64,000 nt of DNA from Nymphalis io. Its lineage: Eukaryota > Arthropoda > Insecta > Lepidoptera > Nymphalidae. The notes below the pieces were generated by a model. That model was not told the DNA's origin. It did no database searches and was given only the letters and a program-made list of their open reading frames with translations. Below are positions 11,816-23,440 of this stretch, one piece after another. Made by a program: the position numbers and the translations under genes. The stretch is taken from assembly GCF_905147045.1 (NCBI RefSeq), contig NC_065902.1, positions 8,811,377-8,875,376 of the forward strand, written 5' to 3'. Positions within the stretch are counted from its first letter, which is position 1, and each line of letters opens with the position of its first letter.

Positions 11816-13974
11816 ACTAAATAGCCTTGCACAAATATATGAACTCTACGATACGAAGATCTGTGTGATCTGTGCGCTGACATTAAGTTCAGTCAAGTCA
11901 TGCCTTTAATATATATTATCATCACTCAAAGCTTGATGAATTTCTCAGAACAATCGCAATTTGATTGAACCATACGTCTGCCATTATTTTAATTAAATTC
12001 AGTCATGTAATATTTATTAAGCTTAATTAGAATTAATTTAATTAGAATTCGAGCACTTTAGTTACTGGTAATCTAATCTAACAGAAAGCTTAGAACAAGT
12101 GTAAAGACAGAATTACCTAACTATTACAATAGCGTCTCGTGGGAGCGTTGTCTTGGATCATCGTCGATTGTATTTACTGTGAACTTTTCTTCATCATGTC
12201 GTAATTGATTACATTCTTTTTTTGACAATGAATATTTTTTGTGTTATTGACAAGCCATAAAATTACTTAGAACAGGTATAATCTTGATTATTGCATAATG
12301 TAACCCACATTATATAAAAGTCACACTCAAGTCATATTTTATTTCCTTAAAGAAGTCACAGTTTCAAAAGTAACGCCAATTTTCAAAATGGAATTAGTTT
12401 ATACGTTATATTAACGAGCCGTACCGTTCGAGTAACATACATATCGGCCGAAAACCAACGGTTTCATATAAAAGTCTGAATTAAGTATATCCGCGATGGT
12501 GCCGCGTGGCGGATTAATTTTTACGTTCTTCTTTAACCTTCTATTCCAAAAGTACGATACTAAGATTTCAACTCAACATACGTAATTTACATTAAACATA
12601 TATGATAACCATATAATTTGTCACACATTAAACACTAATAGCCAACGCTTTAAAATGTTAAAAGCCATTTTGTCGTAAAAATAGTTATCTAGCATGTTTC
12701 CACCAAGTGATAGAAAATAACACTAAAAACAGATGTCGAAATCACATAAGATGACATTAAAGCAGTAAAAACCGTCATGACTCCGCAAGAATCGGTCGTA
12801 GATTGCATGCACGCTGCAGGAGCCACCGATTACAAATTACAACACCCGCATGAAGTTCGCCGGCCAACTTGCCGTAAGTGCGCAATTATTGGAAGCGATT
12901 GGCGAAACCGATGGCTCTCATCCGAGGCCATATTGATAATACCGAACGCGTTCCTTACCAAATGGCATTATTATGCCATGTGCGGTCGCCGTTGATGTTA
13001 TTGGTCGGACGCCAAACGCCTCGGGATTGTGGTAGGAGCTCTATGTTCGCAGATCGTGTGAAATTTATAGAGTCGCAATTTGCGTCGTATATAGTGACAG
13101 CGGTTACAGATAATCGAAGTTAACTACTGACAGTTACATAAATGGGAAATTCCGGTTTAGTAGGAATGGTAAGATAAATTGGCAAAACGAAATTATACTA
13201 GAGATCTTGAAACAAAATGCGACTTGACTTTAACACTATAGCTGTAAGAATGTGTTTAATGTATAAAATAGTTAATGAAAATTTTAAAACATTTAACATT
13301 ATCGCAATATATCAACATCACATATTTTCAGTTCATATTAATCTTAAGCGATCGTGCCTTATCACGAAATAAACTATGATGAGTCTTCAATCGATTTATA
13401 GTTTGAGTAATATTAACAAAAGATTAGACAAGAAATGTACATGTAATAGTTACATTATAGTCTTATACGTGACACGATACGAGAGTAGCACATAAAAAGT
13501 GTTGATGAACGCTACAGCCATCCGTGGTAATCATGTTATTATTAGGTACACGGGCGTTTGATTTAGTTAGTGTGATGCTCCTGCTACGTTTATATTTTCA
13601 CTCGCAGTAAACATCGTTCTCGTTAAACTATTACAATCTATTCATAAACATACTAAAAATACGGAATTTTATTCTAATCAGTATACTAATAGGAATAAGA
13701 TTTAAGATGCAATAGCGGTACTTAAACAGGGCTTGGTAGAATAGCTGTTGAAAAGAGATCCGAAACTCAATGTATTAATATAACATACCAGCTACAAAAA
13801 GACACGGCTTTGCACGGGTCGACATTAAACATTTATATCGTATTTCGTAACACACGTACCTAAATCTATTGATTTACGGGGCGCAAGCCAGTAAAACTTG
13901 TTATGTTTTTTTTTCAACATCTTCGTCGTCATATTACACTAAAATTACACAAAACTTTTAATGAATTTTACAAC
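11816..13974. other. Unassigned stretch with GC-richer patch
   Basis: It contains no recognised repeat. Bases about 12777-13123 are much less AT-rich than the surroundings and contain overlapping frames of 72 and 81 codons in two phases on the plus strand, without a recognisable domain or a single preferred frame. That argues against coding and for a regulatory or unknown element. Confidence 0.45.
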
Positions 13975-14105
13975 TAAACTTTACCCATGAATTACTTCGG
14001 CCATTGGTGTAAGCAGAATGACAATCCGTTGGATAGTTTTTGAGCTTATCGCGATCATACAGATAAACAGACGCGGCGGGGTGACTTTGTTTCTTAATAT
14101 GTAGA
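13975..14105 (+). repeat. Remnant of a common dispersed repeat, 3' part
   Basis: The stretch gttggatagtttttgagctt, then catacagataaacagacgcg, then gggtgactttgttt and taatatgtag is the typical end of a high-copy lepidopteran repeat (remembered, not searched). The class is uncertain. Confidence 0.5.
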
Positions 14106-16902
14106 ATTACACATTATAGATATGGCTTATTACTAAATATCAAAGAAAGAATTTTTAAACTACAAAACAAAACGAATGTACTAGTAACATTGTGATATAT
14201 ATATATATAATTCTTGACCAATTTTAATTAAGACAAAGCACTTGAAAAGGATAGTTCATTTTGAGGACACAACGTCCGTAGCCTAATAACTCGGTAGGTG
14301 AGATAGTTGACCGTGTCCTAAGCCAATCTCATTTTGCCTACAAGGGAAATTAATATAAGCGTTCTAATACACTCTGGTAATACATACAGGTGTATTGTTA
14401 TATTAGCACACAATCTAAACGCCTACTGCCTCTTTTAATACTTTTTCTGATAAGAAATAAGAAAAATTATCAGTTACGAGTAACCAACCCTTATAGTCGT
14501 TCCACGACTTCAAGTCAGTCAAAGCGCTTTTGAATTACACCTTGTAGAAATTTTCACACAGACGCACACACACACACACAGACACGGAGTTTTATGGATA
14601 TAGAATCTTTATTCATTACCTAACTAATCAGCTGCTAAGCAACGTAAGGCCGTACATTTTTATCATCATTTACTTCTGAAATATGAGTTACATAAGGCGA
14701 AAGATCAACAACCGTTTAATGTTACAATCAAGTAGAATGTTGTCTAAACTAATCTAGTCCATAAAATAGTTACAGACCGCGTTTAGCGTGGAAGCTCCTC
14801 GTGTTACCAATAATTGGGTTGTTATGTACCGCAAACGTTAGTCAAGATCAAGTGGTAATTGCTGTATTTAATGTACTCTTGAATGACTAGTGAAGATAAG
14901 ATATATTATGAAAAACAACAATGTTTTTGACATAAACAAAAAAAACAGAAAAACTTGATAATTTTAAAGGAATTCTTTTTGAATATTCATCTAAAGTATG
15001 GTATGGTATGGTAAGTTCGGTCGCATATATTAATAAAAATAGTGTGAAAGCGTTCATTTTAACGTTATTTAATTAATCGTGATAATACCTCCAATTGAAT
15101 AAATTACAAAATTATCTAATTGTCATCGGAATGAATTGATGTTAAAAACGTTGAAATCATTAGCATACGTGAGTACTAATCACGATACTGCGGTCATCAG
15201 CGTCATTTTGATTTCGTACACCGCGCCAGCACGGTGAGTGCATAATAAAATCGGATAATTATGATATGAATGAGAGATGCTTATTTATAAAATAGTCAAA
15301 TTGATGTACATATAGTAAATTGTAGGTTATTTAATTTTTATTACTCTTATTAAAAAAAGGTTAGCCGATTGGAAATTATTATGACATTAGATTACGGATA
15401 AACAATTCTAATATATAAATATTAGCACAAATAATTCCGATAATCGGGACAAATTATTACTCCAAGTTCAATGTATCACAACTGCAAACGGTGCGCTTCA
15501 ACATTTTCCATTCCTGTAATACTGTTTTCCTCAAATTCGACGTGGTCGATCAAATAACACGAGAAACGTCACAGAAGAGGTCAGTCCATCAGACTTTTTG
15601 CCATAATTATTAGAAATAAGCCATGACGAAAAAGAGTAGCAAGAAGATAATATCAGGAACTTCAATAGTGGCAAGAAGAAGAAGATCTATTTTATTGTAT
15701 TATGGATAGAATAATATTTAGTTTAACAAATAGGTAGAGATTTCGCAATATAAAATAATAATTTAAATTTATTTTATAATAACATTTTCAAATAAAAACC
15801 GCAAATTTGATCTGTTGATAGCTTACAAACCACAGCAATGCATTTAAAACAAATTCACCGATATTTATTTGCCTTTTGCGATACATGCTCGTATAAATAT
15901 ATCAAACATTTGTAGTCACAAGGTTGGAAGTATATCACTTCAATTTAAATCGTGCAGCGGTTGCCAGGTGTACACCGCCTGAGGATATCTTAATCAAGGA
16001 ATATTCGCTGTAAATTGAATGGTATTAGGTGCAAATTGTTGGCGTGGAAACGGGACAATACTGGCATCCACCACCCAATTCACTCTGTTCCAATTAAAAT
16101 CTAAGCGGGACAGTTCCAAATGAAATATTAGATTTCCATTCGACGCGAGTTAAAAATTTTCTTATTAGATATTCGTGTAAAATTTTTAAATAACCATTTT
16201 TTTAATCTTTCTTTGTATTGAAATCTAGAACAAAAATCTAAATTTCAACTTACATGTTTCAAAGGATTCGTTCTTATCTGTAATAGACGTTTTTATTCTG
16301 TGCTAAATTTTATTTAAGTTTAAGTGGTTAGAGATAATTTCTCGGCACATGAGTTTCGCTTAGGTACCGTCTGAGCTAACTTTGGAATGCTTCCAAGAAC
16401 CCTCGTAATTTTAGACTGAAAAATCTATAAATCTGTTCATTAAACTCACCTTTATCCTTAACTATTTAAATTTACCACACGCTGCATAATTTATTTATTA
16501 CCTGCAACAAATTAAAGAATATTAATAATATTGTAACAATTTAACCATAGGGATTTAAGCGACATAAGATTAAGTCAACATTAAAGTAATTTGTCTGAAC
16601 TCTGAAAGCGTCGTGTGAAATCACTTTGATCTCGGTAATTCAAATGTTTATCTCGACTAACTAACGTTATGTCGGCCCATAATTGTTCAAATAGAAATTG
16701 CCGAGACTCAGCAATTAAAATGCAATCTAAGATTCGAAAACTCAATTTCATGTAACGATGGTAATGACGAAATACGGAATAATATAATAGCAACAACGAG
16801 ATTTCATATAAATAGGTTAGAATTTATAAGTGTCCAAAATTATATTAAAAACAATATGTACCGTTCATATACATACAAATCGTCTTTATAATAATCCTGT
16901 AA
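14106..16902. other. Unassigned stretch
   Basis: It holds a CA microsatellite near 14556-14580, a short tatgg triplicate near 14998-15012, and GC-richer patches at about 15180-15240 and 15950-16120. The 71-codon frame at 16581-16796 on the minus strand has no recognisable domain. No gene is supported. Confidence 0.45.
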
Positions 16903-17447
16903 CATAATAATAATGTCCTCAAGAGAGATTAGCCAACTACGAAAGAATTTAGGCGCAGAACGGCTTTACGTGCTTTCCGAGGCACGGGAGTTTTTTTTTT
17001 TTTTTATAGAAAAGGAAGGCGGACGAGCATATGGGCCACCTGATGGTAAGTGGTCACCAACGCTCTTAGACATTGGCATTGTAAGAAATGTCAACCATCG
17101 CTTACATATCCAATGCGCCACCAACCTTGGGAACTAAGATTTTATGTCCCTTGTGCCTGTAATTACACTGGCTTACTCACCCTTCAAACCGGAACACAAC
17201 AATATCAAGTATTGCTGTTTTGCGGTAGAATATCTGATGAGTGGGTGGTACCTACCCAGACGAGCTTGCACAAAGCCCTACCACCAGTGGAGTGTACACA
17301 CTTCCAACTTCCAGACTCCTGGCTGCTACTGAAAATTTTCTGACAGAAAAACCCAATAACTTTTTATAGATCCGACCTGGGCATTGAACCCAGGACCTCC
17401 GGGTCTGCGGCCTTACATCAAGCCACTAGATCAACGAGGCAGTCAAC
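16903..17447 (-). repeat. SINE B copy interrupted by element C
   Basis: Two pieces of one SINE B copy flank element C: 16903-16990 (ATT tail side, with gagattagccaactacg and ggctttacgtgctttccgag) and 17289-17447 (head side, with acttccaacttccagactcc and the tRNA-like head cattgaacccagg ending gatcaacgaggcagtcaa). Compared with the copy at 57713-58067, an internal segment of roughly 110 bases is also missing from the first piece. The tetramer ggag occurs on both sides of the insert. Confidence 0.92.
16991..17288 (-). repeat. Element C, complete copy nested in SINE B
   Basis: Read on the minus strand, it starts at actggtggtagggctttgtg, runs through gtgagtaagccagtgtaatt and accatcaggtggcccatatg, and ends in a poly(A) tract (15 T on the plus strand). 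It is flanked by ggag on both sides (16987-16990, 17289-17292). The frame of about 97 codons across it recurs in other copies only because the copies are similar; it is not a gene. Confidence 0.92.
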
Positions 17448-18072
17448 CTGTAACATACATGTATAATTGGACTATTTTTCTAAATTCTATTTGAATAATT
17501 ACGCAAATTTAAGCGTATAACTGACTTATAAGCTTTTATTTGTGCATGTATTTACGTGTATTATGTTAACTTGCTAAAATAATTACAGATAACAAAACAC
17601 GAATCGTTTAATATACGTTAATGAATTTTGTTCAAACATTTGCAATTAAAAAGGTGCAAATTGTAACATCGGAAAGTGAAGTAAGTGCTATAAATTTTCG
17701 TTTGTGAACAATTGTTTTCGATTTGACCATCATCCGGTATTACAAAGCAAGATTAATATCGAAACGATTTCATTCCATAATAAATCGAGATCGGTTCGAA
17801 TTAGTCATATCCTGTTTAAACAATTTAGATAAAATAAATTTACAAACAAAAAAATCTTGATTTCGTTAAAGTAATATCATATATATAAAGTACAATTTAT
17901 TCAAATATGCTTGCAAAATTGTTTGTTCTTACAATCATCATGTCATTATCAATTAAACTAAATGAATTGAAAAAACATTAATAAAACGCTATTTTGTAAA
18001 TTATAATTTATTCTCCGCCTTTTTATCATCTATATATTCCTTATATAATACCGGAAAACTTTTTCTTTGACT
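17448..18072. other. Unassigned AT-rich stretch
   Basis: Only AT-rich unique-looking sequence is seen between the SINE B head and the tRNA-like element. No open frame or repeat is worth naming. Confidence 0.5.
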
Positions 18073-18261
18073 GGCCTGTTGGCGCAGTTGGCAGTGGACC
18101 CGTGCTCCACTCCGCGGTTGCGGGTTCGATTCCCGTCCCGAGTTAGTATTTTTAAATTTATTTAAATTTAATATATGTATATCAGTTAACTGTTACATAT
18201 AACAAAGGCAAGCAAGCAAGTTGTCTACCTAAGGTACAGACGACCGCTTGAGTAATATAAA

Positions 18262-18301
<40 letters not shown>

Positions 18302-18311
18302 TTTATATTAC
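18073..18311 (+). repeat. tRNA-headed SINE with palindromic TA tail
   Basis: The head has an A-box-like tggcgcagttgg and a perfect-looking B box gggttcgattccc with a good T-arm stem. An anticodon arm can be folded (ccgtg with cgcgg), but the loop has eight bases and the acceptor ends do not pair, so this is not a working tRNA. The general plan (head, then tatatcagtt, then a variable body) recalls the ggcctgttggcgcag SINEs of moths. It ends in TA-rich sequence. Confidence 0.6.
18252..18311. repeat. 60-bp perfect AT palindrome
   Basis: The sequence gtaatataaatatttata leads into a TA run and is followed by its exact reverse complement ending at ttatattac. The whole 60 bases equal their own reverse complement. 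It probably grew from the TA tail of the SINE. Confidence 0.9.
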
Positions 18312-19904
18312 ATATAATATTTACAAGAAACTCGTTAAGATTTGTTGTTTTCGAATAAGTTATAAAAAAAGAATTTCGAATGGTTCTGTTAAACAAACCG
18401 TAAACGGGATACGTTTATCTCTTCACGCCCACTAGCTTTGATAATGCTCGGGTTAAATTACAATTGCCACAGTATTACGCTGATGCGGCAACAGAACGAT
18501 CCGCGTCCGCTGTTATAGTTGACGTCCCTACGGACTTATCCGATATGGTACAAACAAAACAATTGACAGATAATTAATTTATATCAAACTGTTAAACGCG
18601 TTTCATTCCCTTCGTTATTACAATTAAGCGTATTTCTAACAAGTTAATATGACAGCATACGATTCGTATGAGTCAATATATTACAAGTTATTGATTCACA
18701 ACTATTCAAATGCGTCGTAGTTATTTAACTTCATACATATATACCCCGTTATATATTAACGTTAATACACACGCATAATAATAATAATAAATATTTTTAA
18801 AATATAAAATGGGTTACAGTCATAAGCCATAAGTTCATATGTATCGTAATAATGCTACTATATATATTAAAATAAATCGAATTTAATGCAACACTGCCTG
18901 TCAACAAGCTTCATTGGTCATGTATACTCAAATCAAATTACCGAACCGCCTCTCAACCGGCGATTGTATTTACAAAATACATTTAGAGGTTTCCTAAAAA
19001 TATAGTTTATTTCCGAAAGTTTCAGAACAAGTTCGGATCATCCTCCTCGTGAGGATTTTATTTATATGAAAACTGTACTAAGTTTAAATCAAACTGTGTC
19101 AGCCAAACATATAATCAATTAAAATTACAACAATAAGAAATAAATAATTTGAATCCTAAAATACCTAATGCGTAACAACGAAATAACAAATTCAGTAACA
19201 TTATTCAATATAACTATATCCGGAGTAGGTTTCAAATTCTCGATATATCTTATCAATGAAATCAAATGCAATTCCGCTCGACTACAGACACGAGTATCAA
19301 ATCAGATTAATGCCGCTCAGCCACGAAGACATCAATTACATATACGTAAATCCTCTGTAGTTACATATTCCTTACAGCTATAAATCAGAAATCGATGTAG
19401 CCTCAATACACAACACAATACATACGCTTTAAATTAGACCAATAATGATAATGAACAATTTAGAAAAATTAAATAATTCTCGTATCTAAACAATAATAAA
19501 CGTGTTTTAATTACAAATATATAATATTTCAGCCATTAATATTATTTGGGTTTATTGTATAAAATTTTGAGTACGTACTTATAATAAATCCTATCAAATA
19601 TACATTTATATTATCGAATAATACAAGGTGTACTATTAATAAAAACGATTTGGATACACATAAACTTACTCGTTCTCGATATTTATTTGTTAGCACGAAG
19701 GCAAACAAGACCAGCCAACCCTGTGTTGACCAGAGCGGAAATACATACACAATACACAAACTTAAATATAATTATGACAAAAATGAACATATAGGTATTT
19801 GTTATAACAGGAAGAAAAAAATGTACTTAGTCTTTTCACGTTAGTACCATCCTTGCGAATGATGATTGATTGATGATTATTACTCTATTCCATGGACCAT
19901 AATG
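18312..19904. other. Unassigned stretch
   Basis: No repeat family is recognised. The patch at about 18415-18550 is GC-richer and might be conserved non-coding DNA. The frames at 19168-19383 and 19529-19759 show no domain. Confidence 0.45.
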
Positions 19905-20148
19905 TTCGAGTGGGCAAAAGACTAGAATCTTAGTCAATAATTTTGAGTTTAAACTCGGGCAAGAACCTTCATTTGCTTTATGTGATTAAATCTGTGAATT
20001 TATTTAACGTGAACCGCTCACAATAAAGGAAGGAAGTAAAACAACGTGAAAAAACATACATGTGACGGGTGAAACGCTGCTATGCCACTTATCCGCATTG
20101 GGGCAACCTGGAAGAGTAAGCGCCAAACCTCCTTTTAAAAAAGTCATA
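19905..20148 (+). repeat. Old SINE A copy, nearly full length
   Basis: Decayed landmarks occur in the right order: gtgggcaaaagactagaatc (head), gagtttaaactcgggcaaga (B box and after), tttgctttatgtgatt, caataaaggaaggaa, acatacatgtgac, cgcattggggcaacctgg, agcgccaaacctcctttt. Many substitutions mark it as old. Confidence 0.7.
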
Positions 20149-20197
20149 TGACATACATAGCAATTCAGTTGTTTAGAGTATTTATTTTATATTTATT

Positions 20198-20335
20198 AGG
20201 CCTCTCCAATAGCACGCCACTGAGTTCGATCTTCAGCTTTCAACTTTCATCCGCTACCAGCCACTTTGCTTATGTCGTCCTCCACCCAGCTGGAGGGCGT
20301 CAAGGCGTGGTCTCCACTCCAGAACAAGTCTATTC
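20198..20335 (-). mobile_element. RTE-like LINE, 3' terminal fragment
   Basis: The minus strand encodes the end of the RTE C-terminal region: a WSGDHALTPSSWVEDDISKV segment, then AEDRTQW and IGEAY after a stop. It ends at aggcct like the element at 9613-10850 but is clearly a different, more diverged copy. Only about 45 residues remain. Confidence 0.75.
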
Positions 20336-21384
20336 CAATATTTGTTGGAAATGTTACTCGTGTATTGTCTATATAAATTTCTCGTACAGGCAATGCGTCA
20401 TCATTCGTCATTAAGTCTTCTAAAGCCATTCCATGTTATCGCTAAGGTTATATGCAGTGAACGTTTAATATATAATATACACAATATATACCCGTTATGT
20501 ATTATATATGCAAGTATTTGGACGGGGTTGAGTTAGCAGCTAGAACGTATGAAACGAACACTCACTGTGAAGTTTTGCAGAATAAATTACCGCATTATGA
20601 CATAAGGCCGCGTTGACATAAAAAAGCAATGTCAAAAGTATGAAAATATCAAAGCAAACGTTTATAAACTGTTTTTAATATTAATGTGTATGATTTTTAA
20701 TAAATGTTTTTTTAAATTTATTAAAGAATGAATAACATTTATGGAAACTATTTTAACTTTTTAACAATCTATAAAATGCAGACATTTCATGACGTATTTT
20801 TTTATAAAAAATTCTGCCAGCCATTGTATCTCTTATATGTTCACATATTCTATGATAAATACTGAATATTTTTATTATACAATACTATGCTTTACTTTAG
20901 ACTATGTATGTAAACGCTTGAACTTAAAAAACATCTCATTTCGATAAATCAGACCACTGAGATCTTTTTACTCACAATATCAATTCACTGCGTTATCTTT
21001 ACTATCAGGCTTTATATAACAAAGATAAGAAAACTTATTTTAAGACATCGTACGTTCAAAGATAGTTATTACAAAGTATATAACAATTTCGCTGGAACAT
21101 GCTCGCAATGTAAGCGAAACGCTGAGGCATAATGTCCCATTCTCCGTCATCCCTATCAGAGCCAATCATGTGCACGCTCATTGAATCCGCGAAGACGCTC
21201 CATTGTCGAGTTCAGACGCGTTATGTTCTAAATTAAACCATCTCAGTAGTTTAGATATAAAGCGAACTTGCATTAAGATTATCTAGATTGAAAACGATAT
21301 CTACATATGTTGTGCATTTCATATTCGGTTAATTAAAAACCCATAAATGTTCAATGGTCGGTTACTAAAGGCCGTGGAACATTT
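20336..21384. other. Unassigned stretch
   Basis: AT-rich sequence with no recognised repeat. A GC-richer patch lies at about 21095-21235, just left of a decayed SINE A. Confidence 0.45.
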
Positions 21385-21505
21385 GAAGCTTATTCCACCA
21401 CACTGCAGATTTTTGGGTATTCATATGGATAAATGCATCGAATTTGATTTAAGATTTAAGCCCGCAATCTTTCGGTTAAGATTTCCGCTCACTATCTCAT
21501 CTACT
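21385..21505 (-). repeat. Old SINE A copy, internally deleted
   Basis: The stretch gaagcttattccaccacact, then a shortened middle, then cccgcaatctttcggttaag and a decayed ccatctcgg matches SINE A in reverse, with the centre missing. Confidence 0.5.
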
Positions 21506-22859
21506 CATATTTAGTAACAAATTATTATAAACTAATATGAACAAGCTGAAGGTAAGGCATCAGGTATGTTTTTAATTTTTAATCAATTGAAATAATTTTA
21601 TCACCAAATGCTACACCGCTTTGCGATACATCTGTATAAACAATGAATATTAATAGTGAATTTAAGCCAGTCGAACCTGTACACAGTTAAATGGTCCGAG
21701 AATTGTAATAATTGAATATATCGATTTGAAACTTAATAACCTGTTCGATAAATCACACACTTCTATGATATGTGTACATACATACGAACGACTAGCTATT
21801 TATCACGACCGCTATGAGATAGATGTCAAAGGAGAGTGCTCGAAAAACGTCAATATCAATATACTCAATATCGGTAGCAGATTTGCCGCGTGGCAAGGAG
21901 GGTCGCTGACAAAACAAATTTACATAAATCCCGACGAATCCGTAAAAATGACATGCGACAGGCGAACCGATAAGCCTTGGATATCATTAGCTATGAACAT
22001 ATTGTTGCGATCACTTGTGCGGGCTCGATGAGTCGCTCGTGAAAAAAATCAAAAAAGCAATCTCCATTACCTTTGGCATTTGAAATTGAGAAATCAGTAA
22101 ATCTATCATTATTTGTTTAATAACATTTAACGGATTATCCGTAAGCAGATAATCAGATCTTGCTTTTATAAATGAATCTTAAAATAATACAACATTTTCC
22201 TTGAATAGCGGAAATACAAACAGAAGATTAAAACTTAAAACACTAACAAGACTTAAAACTTACCATACGAATATTATAGATTACGTATACGTTACGAGAC
22301 CAAATCCACAAATAATATTGTGGAAGTAGCAAAAAATCACTCACGTCGATCCGCCAAAAATTATTATCAAGTTTAAGCCCCGACAATCCGTCCCGGGTAT
22401 TAATTTAATTTCAAACGTTGCGGTGCACGGCAGGAAGTTTAATAACGTTGGCTCGAGGAACTTCTCTAAAACTGTACTTTTTCTGTCTTTTATTTCATGA
22501 GACAATCAAACTGAATTCCTTTCAGTGGATTTTGCAGTATTTTTATTCGTACTCCAACGTTTGAGTGGACAATTCTGAAGTGTAGAGTGCAACTGCTGTC
22601 ATTAATGGTATATTTTATTATATTAGTATAATTCATTCAACGTTTATGGATTCATGATATAATTAAACAGTTTCTATAATATATTTTGTAATTTGTTTAT
22701 AACAAAACAAAACATGTCGAAACACGCTCTAGTAACCCAGTGAGCTCTAGTATCTCAAAAGACCATTTGTAATTTGGTAACGGGACAGAAACCTGGTGGT
22801 ATTTTACCACCACCGGAACCTTCTCAGTAAAAGAAGGGAAGAAATAGAAAAACACATTT
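21506..22859. other. Unassigned stretch with one longer frame
   Basis: A 101-codon plus-strand frame at 21726-22031 has moderate GC content and residues such as GSRFAAWQGGSLTKQIYIN. I recognise no domain and see no clear splice sites, so it is not called as a gene. A GC-richer patch lies at about 22370-22460. Confidence 0.4.
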
Positions 22860-23440
22860 GTTTTTTTAATGGGACACCTGATTAAGCAACCCTTACATTG
22901 CCAATGCCCCTCCAACCTTGGGAAATAAGTGCCTGTAATTACACTGGCTCACACACAATTTAAATTGGTACACAATAATAAACACGATAAACAGCAATAC
23001 TTGGTGTATTGCTTTCCATTGAATGTATCACGGCGAGTGCTCTGAGGAAGTATTCTCCCTCAATCCTACTTCCCCTTTCCTTCACAAGTCTACGCGTGCT
23101 AGCTCTCAATGTCACCGCCTAACTGTGACTTCAATTCCATCGAGCACGAAGAAATTTGGCAACTCTTTTCTTCATCGCACCACTAAAAAATGGAACTCTT
23201 TACCAGCACAAGTGTTCCCCTCCTCTTACAACCTAGGTTTCTTTAAATGAGACGTGAAGGCATCTTGCGGGCCGGCAAGGCGGGGGCGGCTAGTGAAGAA
23301 CATTCTTCCCGACTGTACTAGCCGTCGCCGCGTTTGGAGTCGACTATCATTTGCTATCCCGGTTTATATAAAAAAAGACGGGCTTGCACAATGCATAGGG
23401 CCTTATGCAAGCCCGTCTGGGTAGGTTCCAAGTAAATTAA
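22860..23440 (-). repeat. Element C copy broken by a LINE end and a hairpin
   Basis: Left piece 22860-23012: a T tract, then ttacattgccaatgcccctc, ccaaccttgggaa, gtgcctgtaattacactggc, and acagcaatacttgg in inverted form. Right piece 23377-23440: the gacgggcttgca end block, followed after 17 bases by its reverse complement tgcaagcccgtc at 23406-23417 and then tgggtaggttcc. A LINE 3' end lies between the pieces. Confidence 0.75.
23014..23376 (+). mobile_element. CR1/jockey-like LINE, 3' terminal fragment
   Basis: The 75-codon frame at 23023-23250 encodes the extreme C-terminus common to CR1, jockey and related LINE reverse transcriptases. The pattern runs from GECSEE through FGNSFLHRTTKKWNSLPAQV to YNLGFFK and then a stop that looks like a nonsense change, because the phase continues with a plausible DVK. 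A 3' UTR follows: cattcttcccgactgtacta, gccgtcgccgcgtttgg, tttgctatcccgg, and a short A tract at 23370-23376. A related UTR sits at 31284-31392. The rest of the element is absent (5' truncation). Confidence 0.85.

Noticed and set aside
18073..18145. Possible functional tRNA gene (good A and B boxes, CCA-like anticodon)
   Set aside because: The acceptor ends do not pair, the anticodon loop has eight bases and the D stem is poor. A SINE-like body follows. It is a tRNA-derived SINE head.
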